A stretch of 64,000 nt of DNA, from contig CM065388.1 in assembly GCA_033060915.1 (NCBI GenBank), forward strand, positions 26,964,501 through 27,028,500. Reading direction: 5' to 3'. Shown here one piece after another: positions 1 through 9,879 of this stretch. Under the pieces are notes generated by a model. That model worked only from the letters and a program-made list of their open reading frames with translations, searched no databases and had not been told where the DNA came from. Made by a program: the position numbers and the translations under genes. The first letter of the stretch is position 1; every line of letters begins with the position of its first letter. The stretch is from Euryodendron excelsum. Lineage: Eukaryota > Streptophyta > Magnoliopsida > Ericales > Pentaphylacaceae.

Positions 1-350
1 ACTGTCTCGAGAGTAGGATTGGAAAGGGGTCTTACCGTCTCCGAAGAGACGTGCCTAGAGTGGAACCGTCTCGAGGAATAAACTGTCCCGAGAGAGGGAT
101 TGGAAAGGGGTCTTACCGTCTTCGAAAAGACGTGCCTGAGTTAGAACCGTCTCGAGGAATAAACTGTCCCGAAAGAGAGACTGGAAAGGGGTCTTACCAT
201 CTCCGAAGAAATGCGCCTGGGTTGGAATTGTCTCGAGGAATAAACTGTCTCGAGAGTGGGATTGGAAAGGGGACTTATCGTCTCCGAAGAGACGTGCCTA
301 GGATTGGAACCGTCTCGAGGAATAAACTATCTCGAGAGAGGGGTTGGAAT
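1..350 (-). repeat. 81-bp tandem repeats in Tat LTR U3 (about 4 copies)
   Basis: The block containing GTCTCGAGGAATAAACTG recurs at about 68, 149, 230 and 312, a spacing of 81-82 bp. Each unit carries XhoI-type CTCGAG sites and a short hairpin GTCTTCGAAAAGAC (5-bp stem, CGAA loop). The same unit makes up arrays at 7790-8246 and 34300-34740. Because 81 is a multiple of three, long spurious ORFs appear across it. Confidence 0.85.
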
Positions 351-546
351 CAGAAAGGAAAGGACAATGCCCCTAAGGGCATTTTGGTCATTTTGCCTCT
401 ATTTGGGCTTGACAGGCTCGCGAAGCGATGGACAGACAGGATTTGGACCTAGAGAATTGGTTTTGATAGGAATATGCCCACAATGACTTAAACACAAGTC
501 TGGACGGAGTGTAAACTGCTGAGCGGTCAAAAATGGGGTGCTTACA
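1..546 (-). mobile_element. Tat/Ogre-like LTR, 5' (U3) end only, cut by window start
   Basis: Read on the minus strand, this begins at 546 with TGTAAGCACCCCATTTTTGACC, split here as TGTAAGCACCCC then ATTTTTGACC, the same start as the complete LTRs at 7595 and 37438. It then runs through the degraded start of U3 into the 81-bp repeat array (1 to about 350). The rest of the LTR lies left of the window. The sequence switches at 547 to a plus-oriented LTR of the same family, so this copy appears to have inserted into that LTR. The target-site duplication cannot be checked because the other end is missing. Confidence 0.8.
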
Positions 547-2805
547 AGGTTAAAGTAAATCAAAGCAATCAAAGCAAAGAGAAGACAAGGTAGGGTTTTT
601 AGTTAAGTTATGTAATCCCCCTCTCTCTCTTCTCTCTCTTAACCCACTTGGGTTTTCTTTTATTTTAATCCTCAGCTTCTACCTCCTTTTCTTGCATGCT
701 TGAAATAAGAGAACTCCTGGTTTATGCCTAGGAAGGTCTTGGAGAGAATCACCGTGTCGAGGATTTTCATTGAGTTTCCCCTAAGATGGTGTGGGTTCGA
801 CCTCTTTGATTATATGATGAAGTCTAACCTTGTATGTTCACATCTCTATTACATTATAATTGTCATGTTCATACATTACATTCAATACCATATTCAAGGG
901 TGTTTTCAAACTTGCATTAAAGATTGTTTTCAAAACTTGTATCTAAAAGAATTGTTTTCAAAATCATACTTCTATGATGATTCTAACTATTCCATAGTTA
1001 GGGTTGTTTTAGGAAAGTGTTATATTTAATATGACCATCAAGTTCTAAATTTGGGTTCAATCCCCAAGTTGTTTTCAAAAACCGTAACCCTAACATGATT
1101 ATAGCCATTCCATGATTAGGATTATTTTAGAAAATCGTTATATTTAAAGAGACCATCAAACTTCATATTTGGGTTTCAAACCCTAGTTGTTGTCAAAATC
1201 ACAACCCTAGAATGGTTTTAGTCTTCCCATGATTAGAATCGTTTTAGGAAAGTGAGATATTTAAGAGACTTACAAAAGTTTATATTCAAACTCTTTTCTA
1301 AATAGTTTTGTAAATCTACTTCCAAAAAGGTCTTTCAAATATTTACTTTCCAAAAACTCTTTGTCTTGAAATCTAAGTTAAAACCCTAGAGTCTATGTTT
1401 GGAAAACCCTTGTTTTCTCACATAAAACCATAGTTTTTTTATCTGCATAAAATCAAAGATTTTCAAAACCATTTTCTACATAAAATCATGGATTTCCTAA
1501 TTCAAAAATCACATTAAATGATAGATTTTCAAAACTCAAGCTTTCCAATTTCAATTCAAATAAAATCTTTTCAAAATAGAAAACTAAATCAAGTCATCTA
1601 TTTTTGAAAATAAAACCCAATCTTCAACTTTAGGAAGTAGAAATCAAATCTTTTCTAATTTCAAACCTTTCCGAATTCTGACTTCCTAAATTTCAAACTT
1701 CCAAATCTTTCCAAATTTCAAACCAAATCTTTCCCAAAACAGAAACTTTTCAAAATCAAGTCTTTCCTAAAATGAAACTTTCCTAAAATGAAACTTTCTT
1801 AATTTGGAATTTTCTAAAATCAAACCTTTCTATGGAAAGTGTATGTTTTAACCCTAGGTTGCATACACCCTAGGAGGCCAAAACCGTAGTTTAACCCTAA
1901 CTTTAAGTTAGGAAGCTTCCACTCGTTTCTAAACTAAGATGGTTTTCAAACTCCAATTCAAGTCAAGATAATTTCAAAGTTTAATTATTCAAACTTTTCA
2001 AAATAAGTCTAAGTTCAATTTCAAATCAAAGTTCAATTTCAAATCTTCTAATCAAAGTTCAATTTAAACCATTTTCAAGTTAAACTTTTCAAAGGCCTCA
2101 ACGTGTCTTTTCAAATCAAACAGGATCCCAAAAGTGTCTATTGTCAATTGGATCCTGAGTCTGAACTACGACTAACCTGATTCTTAACAAAGGGATACAT
2201 AGACAACACTCATAGGTGCGGTCACAACCTTTTTCAAGTTTTCAATTTCCACAACCTTTTTCAAAATTTCAATTCTCTTTTTCAAAATCTTTCTTCAAAT
2301 TATTTCCATGCACTTGTATATCATACATCATATCATCCCCTAAAGTGATGGTTCAAACTTCTTTCTAAAATTCTTTTCAAAGCGGATATAATTGGACATT
2401 GGATAATTAAAGATTTTAAATGAGTGAACCTAGTGCATCTTCCCTATACGTAACTAACCTCTGGACCTAGAATCACTATTTTTAAATATCAAAACGGAGT
2501 TATTTTCAAAAATGGCTTAAATCTTTCCAAAGGTTGCCAAACAACATGTTTTCTCCAAAACCCCTCTCTTGAGTAAGTTTTCAAAAACCCTAAGTTCAAT
2601 CTTCGGATTGCATTTAGTTTTAGGTGACCTAACTCACCTTAACAAAGTTAGGTGACAACTCCAAATATTTTTTTAAAAGCGCTTATTTAAATCAATTTCC
2701 AATTCAAATCTAGTCGTACTCGTCCTTCCAAAAGGATAAGTTTTAACAAGAGAGTACCGTATATTTTTCCACCATTATCGAGTGCGGAAAAATTAGGGCG
2801 CGATA
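547..2805 (+). mobile_element. Tat LTR fragment (R/U5 part), plus orientation
   Basis: From 547 the sequence matches the interior of the LTR at about 14474 onward, downstream of its TATA box: a pyrimidine-rich leader, the CTTGATTAT-type block, then the G-poor CTTTCCTAAA tract, the conserved block near 2150-2220, the GACCTAACTCACC hairpin near 2620 and an end at GGGCGCGATA (2805, in place of GGGCGCGACA). The U3 half is not present before 547, because the minus LTR at 1-546 interrupts it. Whether this is a solo LTR or the edge of a full element cannot be seen. Confidence 0.75.
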
Positions 2806-3289
2806 ATATTTGAAATGTTGGTTATCTAAGAACTAAACTTGTTCAAAACCATGAGTTTTGAAAAATACTTTTTAGAAAACGGGCTAGAAACTTCCCTTAT
2901 TTGAATATCTCACTTGATCGTGGACAACCCTAACCATAGAAGGACTAGGGTCATTTCAAGAATGTGATGTTTGGAAATAGTTTCTAAAAAAAATGTTTTA
3001 TAAAACATTTAGGGTTAGAAACCCTAATGTGAACCTTACATATCTCATTTGATATATCACTTTCCTTAGGAAATCCTAACCATGAAAGGGTTAGGATCAA
3101 CCTTAGGATCACCCTATGGTTGTGAGTTTTTTAGATCATTTTTTAAATAGTTTTTGAAAATAGTAATTGTCTAGCCATTTTTAATTCAGACAGCTTTGAA
3201 AGAGCTTTTTAAAATATGTCTTTGGGTTGGAGTTAGAGTTTCCAAAAAAATTGGTCCCAAAATTACAATCTTGAAGCCTCTTAATCTAG

Positions 3290-3450
3290 GTTGGGCAAAC
3301 TAGGATTAAGGTAACCTAGGGTTAGAATGACCTAGGGTTAAACTAACTAAAGTTAGGTTGACCTAGAGTTAGACCTTCTAGGGTTTGGTTTACCTAAGGT
3401 TAGAGTGCCTAGGGTTGGGAGTGACTTGAGATGCAAGTAACCTGGGTTTA
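3290..3450. repeat. Degenerate short tandem repeats with CTAGGGTTAGA core
   Basis: About seven imperfect copies of a roughly 18-23 bp unit (AACCTAGGGTTAGAATG and variants) lie in tandem here, a local expansion not seen at the matching place in the other LTR copies. The TTAGGG-like core is not the plant telomere heptamer. Confidence 0.6.
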
Positions 3451-4976
3451 AGAAGGATGCTTTGAAGTAAAAAGATTTTATTTAATGCAATAGGGAAATA
3501 TATGATTTTTAGTTAAAAAAAACAAAAAGTTCTATTTTTTAAAATTTTGAAAAATGAAAGTTTCATTTTAGAAAAGTTTTGAAAAAGGAAAGTTTTACTT
3601 TAGGAAAGTCTTGAAAATGGAAAGTTTCGTTTTAGGAAATTTTTGAAAAACGAAATCTTCTCGAGAAAGGAAAGGTTTGACTTTTGAAAATAGATGATTG
3701 GATTTGGTTTCCAAGAATAGAAGATTTTATTTGGTTTCCAAAAATAAAAGATTTGATTTAGTTTTGAAAATGGAAGATTTGATTGAAAAAGGGAAGATTG
3801 GAAGATGTGGTATTGTTTCTAAACGGAAGTTGTGATTTTATGTGCAAATCTTTTGTATGAAAACTTATAATTTATGTGCATTTTTGTCCGAAAAAGCTGT
3901 GATTTCATGTAGCACTTTTTGAAAACAACTCCAATGAGTTATGCAATTTTGTAAGACATGATGCAACAAAATTTTGAAAACCATTTTAATGCAATGAATG
4001 CTAAGATGCAACAAGGAGGGTTAGAGGACCCAAACTAAGGTTTCCTAAAGCATGGGCTCCTAAGACTTCAAGGAAACAACTCTTGGACTAATTTTTGAGA
4101 AAAACCACTTGAACATGGAATTAAAGGGGTTTTGAAAATCAATGTTTTGAAATAGAAGTTTTGGGGTTTTAAAACCCTAATGTGGCCTTTGGAGGTCTCT
4201 TTGAATATGTCACTTTTCTAAAGCAACCCTAATCATAAAAAGGCTAGAATTACTTTAGGGGTGTGATTTTGAAAATAAACTAGGGCTTGAAATCCTAATA
4301 TGGACCTTAGTGGTCATATTAAATAGTTTCCTTTCCTAGGAAAACCCTAATCATGAGAAGGTTAGAATGACCCTTGAATTGTGAGTTTTGATAATAATGA
4401 GAATTATAACCAATGCTTAGACATGACAAATATAATGCAATTAAGACATGAGCATACAAGGTTGAAGGCTTCACCACATTGCAAGGGGCCTCAAGACCAT
4501 ACATTGATTGGTTAGGCTAAAGGAAGACCCCCGACAAGGTGATCTCCCCAAAGCTTCCCCTAGGCATGGACCTAAGGTCCTCTTATTTCAAGAATGTAAG
4601 AAGATGGAGTAAAAGATGGGAATTAAAAGAGAGAATAGTCCAAGTGGACTAGGAGGGAGTAGAGAAGAAGTGGGGAATTACATTATGTAAACAGAAATCC
4701 TGCCTTGTCTTTGAATCTTCTTGGAACTTCAATAGAGGCTTTGACTTGGACTTGGGCTTGAGAGGCTTCGAGAGCTTTGAAAGGGTTGGAAGTGGCCTTC
4801 AATAGTGCTTGGAAGCTAGGGTTAGAGGTGTATAAGCTATGGTTAGAGTGTATGAGGCAAAGGGGCCTAGCACCTTTAAGAGAATTAGGGTTTTGGGAAT
4901 TTTCAAGGGGCTACAGGGAGTTTGGCAAAGTTTTACTGCAATTTTCTGAACATAAAATACGCTCGGGGGTGGTCTA

Positions 4977-4984
4977 TATTTATA
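4977..4984 (-). promoter_or_regulatory. TATA box of the decayed minus LTR
   Basis: TATAAATA on the minus strand, at the position homologous to the TATA boxes of the complete Tat LTRs, with degenerate GGCGCC palindromes just upstream (about 5000-5160 in plus coordinates). Confidence 0.6.
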
Positions 4985-5209
4985 GGCAAAATTTTGAGGA
5001 GGTGAGTGGTGCCAGGCTATTTTCTAGCCAGGCGCCACTATAAGTGGCACCATCCTTTAATTTTGTGGAGATTTGATTTGATTCAACATTGGACTACAAG
5101 GTAAAGATTTGGGCGCCACTCCTAGTGGCTCCAAGCCACTTTTTGGCTTGGTTCCACTGTAAGTGGCTTCAGTTTAATTTGGAAAGCTGCTAGGCTACCG
5201 GGCTGAGTT

Positions 5210-5800
5210 GGAAAAGAGATGAAGGCACCCAAGAGTGCCCCAGGGATTACCAGTTTGATACCCAGAGCCGGAATGGTTGAAAAAGATAGGTCCACTAAGG
5301 GCATAACGGTTATTTGAATTAGAAAGTACCAGAATAAGCCCAGAATGGACCGGGATGGCATCCGAAGTTTGGAAACACTATTAAGAGTGCTTCGGAGGAT
5401 TACTAGTTTGATACCCAGAGTCAGAGTGGTTGAAAAGGATGACCGACCCACCGTGGGTAGAACAGTCATTTGAACCGAAAAACACTGAAATTGGTCTAGA
5501 TTGACCGGGATAGGATTCAAATGTCGGGAACATTGCTAAGAGTGACCCAATCAATTATCGATTTGATACCTAGGGCCAGCGTGATTGAAAGTGATGACCA
5601 GCCCACCAAAGGCAAAACGGTCATTTTGACTAGAAAACACCAGAATGGGTATGGAATTGACTGGAAGGGGATTTGGATGTTGGGGACACTCATGGGAGTG
5701 CCTCGGGTGGTTTACCGATTTGATACCCAGAGCAAGTGTGCTTGACAAGGGTGATCAGAGCACCTAGGGGTAAAATGGTCATTTTGAATTGAATTTTCGG
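5210..5800 (-). repeat. ~157-bp tandem repeats in U3 (about 4 copies)
   Basis: The block around AACGGTCATTTTG recurs at about 5307, 5465, 5621 and 5779 with a period near 157 bp. Each copy also holds GTTTGATACCCAGAGC. This is the minus-strand counterpart of the array at 8450-9110. Confidence 0.75.
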
Positions 5801-6117
5801 AACGCATTCATAGTTGATTTGAATGGTATTTTGAGTGTGTCGAATTGTCTAGGACAATTTTGGAAGGGATGGATTTATTGCTCTGAGGACTTAGGTACCT
5901 TTTCAAAGAGCGTATTGGATTGAATTAGATTAGAATGATGCCTCAGGGGTATTTTGATTATTTGGTTTCAAGTGGGCTCAATGGGCCTAGAAAGTGACGG
6001 ATTGACTAGACTGGAGTTTGGAAGGAAGATTGGTTTGGGTTTGACTGTGTTGTGGTACTCAAAAGTGAGTCTGGCCAGGTCAAAGATTGTCGAGCAGGCA
6101 AAAATGAGATATTTATA

Positions 6118-6620
6118 GAAGTCTGATAAAAGCTAGTCCAAGCCAAGCCCAACCAAAAGGAAAAGCTAAAAATAGATATGACGCTCTCAAGAATTTACAT
6201 GTTTTTAATGTCAACCCTAGACCCACATGATCTTCACAATCTGCACAATTTGTGCATGTTTGTTATTAGTGTGGGATTAAAGGACATAGTAGGCCACGAT
6301 GCCATAAATTACACGGTCATCCTAAGGATTACAGTCAGACAAAAAATAGGAAGCCGTATCAACCTTGGGCCAATAGTAGCTTTATGTTCAATAGGTTTGA
6401 TCTATTTTCCCAACAAAGGCAAGTTCAATCTAAGAGAAGAATTTCAAGAAAGAACCACAATGCCAAGGCTACACCTGGAAGAACACCAAAATAGCCAAAA
6501 CTCATTGTGAAACCCAAGGCAAGAGCTGTTTGGGTGAGAAAAACTGACATAGTCACAAAACCTTTAGGTTCTCTTAAGACTAAGACCCTTAGTAAATTTG
6601 TAAGGGTTTGTGCCATTGAG
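6118..6620 (+). pseudogene. Copia C gag remnant with CCHC zinc knuckle
   Basis: I assign this to a Ty1/copia-type Gag C-terminal region, which binds RNA in the particle. In the frame starting at 6120 a C-x2-C-x4-H-x4-C zinc knuckle reads at about 6259-6300 (residues CGIKGHSRPRC, with an in-frame stop between the first two cysteines). It is followed by a basic stretch and VWVRKTD near 6530, a tail common in plant copia Gag proteins. The frame stays mostly open to a stop at about 6618, with internal stops near 6220 and 6490. No protease (DSG) motif follows. The upstream half of gag is missing, replaced by the Tat LTR ending at 6117. The ORF starting at 6178 is another frame and is probably not real. 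Confidence 0.6.
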
Positions 6621-7544
6621 TAGCAGTTTCATTAACATAGCCTAGGATGTTCTTCAACTTTTTTTTTTTTTTAATCTTAGAGTTGTGATCTTGTGTAGCA
6701 TGGTTTTTTTTTAAAAAATCTAAAAAATGCTAAAAAGATTTTTTTTTGTTTTTTTTTAAATTTACATATTAGATAACTTCATGATATTCATATAAGTATA
6801 TATATGATGATGAGTATGCAAAAAATTTTTAATTTAAGACAAGTGTGTGCATAAACTTAGACCTAAATTCATTATTAACTTGTGTGAATGACATAATTCA
6901 TGATTGTGGAATATTTGTGCACATATCAATTTGTGTTAACAAGTTGTTTGTCCGCATATGTAATCAAATTTTATCTATGTGCCTTTCTTGAATCTAATAA
7001 TCATCATGTGCTAGTTTGACCTTGTATTAAATACCCTCCAAGTGTTAGTTTCCTCAATCTGTAGAAATATAGTGAAACTTTTGCATGATGGAAATGGCTA
7101 CCTGTGATTATGTGTGAAAGCCATTATTAGACAAGTTCATAAATGTACATTAATAAATGAAGTCTATAGTAAGGGCTACCACAATCAATAGTGTGAAAGC
7201 CGCCACATGATTGCAACAAAAAAAATTATATATCAAGTTTTCATGTGGTATCATCTAAGTGAAGGGGAGCATTTGTTCTTGAACCAACACAATATGTGGG
7301 TGCCAATAGGTTTGACTTCTAGTTGTATGAAAAATCTTTAAATTTCAAATATGGTGCAGTAATGCAGATCATAACTAGGATCTGAATGATATGTTGATCC
7401 AAATTTGATAATCACCCACTCACATTCACACTCTCATGAGCCATTTCACTTTACATCATGTTGTTTTGAATTGGTGACTCAAGTTATGTTTGCATCAGTC
7501 TTGCAAAATTTTCATGCATATTTTGATTAGCATATCTTTATCAT
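6621..7544 (+). other. Non-coding internal region of copia C
   Basis: No coding region is visible. The stretch has poly(T) runs (6659-6760), AT-rich spacer, and an imperfect direct repeat of about 80 bp spacing (GGCTACC ... TGTGAAAGCC at about 7088 and 7168). It continues, after the nested solo LTRs, at 17145. It looks like the region between gag and the 3' LTR of a shortened element. Confidence 0.45.
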
Positions 7545-7789
7545 TGGAAGCAGCCCATTTTTTCCTGCTCAACAATCTCCGGCCCAGCCAGAGTTGTAAG
7601 CACCCCATTTTCGACCATTCGGTAGTCTATGCTCCGTCCAGACTTGTACTCAAGTCATTGTGGGCATATTACAACCAAAACCAACTTTCTAAGTCCAAAT
7701 CCCGTCTGTCCATCGCTTCGTGGGCCCGCCAGGCCCAAATAGAGGCAAAATGACCAAAATGCCCTTAGGGGCATTGTTTCTTTCCAATT

Positions 7790-8246
7790 CCAACTCCAAC
7801 CCCTCTCTCGAGACAGTTTATTTCTCGAGATGGTTCCAAATCAGGCACGTCTTTTCGAAGACAGTAAGTCCCCTTTCCAATCCCTCTCTTGAGATAGTTT
7901 ATTCCTTGAGACGGTTCCAAATCAGGCACGTCTTTCCGAAGACAATAAGTCCCCTTTCCAACCCCTCTCTCGCGACAGTTTATTCCTCGAGATGGTTCCA
8001 AATCAGGCATGTCTTTCCGAAGACAGTAAGTCCCCTTTCCAATCCCCCTCTCGAGATAGTTTATTCCTCGAGACGGTTCCAAATCAGGCACGTCTTTTTA
8101 GAGACGATAAGTCCCCTTTCCAATCTCTCTTTCGAGACAGTTTATTCCTCGAGACGGTCCCAAATCAGGTACGTCTTTTCGGAGACGATAAGAGCCCTTT
8201 CCAATCCCTTTCTCGAGATAGTTTATTCCTCGAGATGGTTCGAGTA
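7790..8246 (+). repeat. 81-bp tandem repeats, six copies, in U3
   Basis: The TTCCTCGAGA block occurs at 7821, 7902, 7983, 8064, 8145 and 8226, exactly 81 bp apart. Each unit contains GTCTTTCCGAAGAC (a 5-bp stem hairpin) and CTCGAGA sites. The 175-codon ORF over this array (7720-8247) is a product of the repeat length being a multiple of three; I do not regard it as a gene. Confidence 0.92.
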
Positions 8247-8449
8247 GCGGAAATACTCACAAACATCACAACCATTCGAGTAGCGGAAATACTCGTAAAC
8301 AGGTCGATATAGGGAATTGCCAACAAACCCCTATGTCATGACGACCATCGTCAGAGTGGCGAAAAACCTCAAAACCCAGGTCAACACTGGTGCCTGCTAG
8401 CCCACTTCGGTAAAAAATGACCAAACTGCCCTTTAGGCCTTTTCTGAGA

Positions 8450-9110
8450 CTTTCCGGTCAAGATGACCATTTCGCCCCTAGGCATCTGTATGCCTCGAGA
8501 ACCACACCGACTCTGGGTATCAAACCGGTAACCTCCCAGGAATACTTCTTATAGTATTCTCGACCTTCCTCTACCTTCCCGGATCATTCTAAGTCAATTC
8601 CGGCAAACCCGGCATAAAATGACCGTTTTGCCCCTGGTGGGCCGGTCTACTTTTCCGACCACACCGGCTTTGGGTATCAAACTGGTAACCTCCCAAGAAT
8701 TCTTCTTATAGTATTCTCAACCTTTCCTTATCTTTCCGGATCATTCCGAGTCAATTCTGGCAAACCTAGTGCGAAATGACCGTTTTGCTCCTGGTGAGTC
8801 GGTCACCTTTTCCGATCACACTGGCTCTGGGAATAAAACCGACAACCTTTGGGAACATTTTGAATAATGTTTCCAAATCTCGAGTCTTCTTCCGGGACAG
8901 TCCGAGTTCGTCCCAATCGCTTTCCAGCCCGATTGACCGTTTTGCCCCCTAAAGGCCCGATCAACCTTTTCGACACATCCTATCCTCATTTTTCAAGTCA
9001 AATACCTCTGGGACACTATTCTAAGTGTTCATGCTCTTTTCCGGCCTTCCGGGTCATGTCCGGTCCTCCAAACTCCTTCTCGGGCATTCCGGAGTCATTC
9101 TTAGTGAAGC
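8450..9110 (+). repeat. ~157-bp tandem repeats, four copies, in U3
   Basis: The block GACCGTTTTGCCCC (with variants) lies at 8464, 8620, 8778 and 8936. Each copy continues through CCACACCGG, GGGTATCAAACCGG and TCCGGATCATTC. The LARD LTRs keep only about two copies. Confidence 0.85.
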
Positions 9111-9200
9111 CAGGCTAAAAATTGCATGGTAGTCACTAGTACAGGTGCCCAAATCTAGTCAAAGATACGTTGCTTACCGACCTTAAATATTTCCTAAATG

Positions 9201-9310
9201 GCTGGCACCACTAGTAGTGGTGCCAAGCCAAAAATTGGCCTAGCGCCACTCCTAGTGGCGCAAGTGTAAAGTTTGGCCTAGCGCCACTACAACAGGCGCC
9301 AGTATATTCC
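9201..9310 (+). promoter_or_regulatory. Three GGCGCC-type palindromes upstream of the TATA box
   Basis: The first is a perfect inverted repeat, GGCACCACTA (9204-9213), one central G, then TAGTGGTGCC (9215-9224). Two looser copies follow (GCGCCACT...AGTGGCGC near 9241-9260 and GCGCCACT...AGGCGCC near 9282-9302). All lie within about 120 bp of the TATA box. Their role is unknown; protein binding is an inference. Confidence 0.7.
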
Positions 9311-9316
9311 TCTCTC

Positions 9317-9324
9317 TATAAATA
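9317..9324 (+). promoter_or_regulatory. TATA box of inner Tat solo LTR
   Basis: TATAAATA in CTCTCTATAAATACAG, followed about 30 bp later by CGTGAAAGAGG. The same arrangement occurs in the LARD LTRs at 38132 and 48622. Confidence 0.75.
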
Positions 9325-9879
9325 CAGAGCCTCCTCTAACGTGAAAGAGGTCTGCAAACTCAGTCTAAAAATCATATAATTCGATATATAGAGCTCGTGC
9401 ACTCCCTAAACCCTAGCTTCCCTAGGTTTTCCAAACCCTAGCTACCATACACTAAACCCTAGCCTTCTATACACTCATACACACCCCCATACAGTCATAC
9501 ACTAGCCTTCAACCCTCCTTTGAAGACTTGAAGAGCTGCAATCTAAAGTTTGAAGACAACTATTGAAGATTGAAGACGAAGATCAAGATGAAGACTGAAG
9601 ACTGAAGACAAGCAAGCCGCGCAAAATAAACAAGGCATACAGTAGGCTTTCTCTTTAAATTTCCGCACTTCCCCCCTCTCTCTTCTCTGTCCTAACCCGC
9701 TTGGGTTTTCTCTATTTTAATCCCCCATCTCTTTCCTCCCTTTCTTTGCATGCTTGAAACAAGGGAACTTTCGGTCCATGTGTGGGATTAAACTATCAGA
9801 GGGTCACCGTGTCGGGGGCTTTCCTTTAGGCTAACCGTAGACCACGTGGGTCCGGCCCCCTTGATTATGTGGTGAAGCC

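Larger units (their letters stand above)
2806..6117 (-). mobile_element. Old rearranged Tat LTR, minus orientation
   Basis: Blocks of the minus-oriented Tat LTR appear in order from about 3480 to 6117: A/G-rich tract, CACTTTTCTAAAGCAACC block (4208), GGCTTCACCACATTGC block (4467), purine-rich tract, TATA box, GGCGCC boxes, ~157-bp repeats, and a degraded LTR start ending near 6117 (GAGATATTTATA in place of GGGGTGCTTACA). The piece 2806-3480 repeats the middle of the LTR out of order, and the terminal ~1.3 kb of U5 is absent, so this copy is deleted and partly duplicated. It ends directly against copia C gag sequence at 6118. Confidence 0.6.

Noticed and set aside
6178..6510. 110-codon ORF
   Set aside because: The overlapping frame carries the CCHC knuckle and VWVRKTD tail of copia Gag, so this ORF is a shadow.
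7720..8247. 175-codon ORF with internal protein repeats
   Set aside because: Lies on the 81-bp U3 array; the period is divisible by three, so several frames on both strands stay open. Same for 34177-34737 and 51-452.
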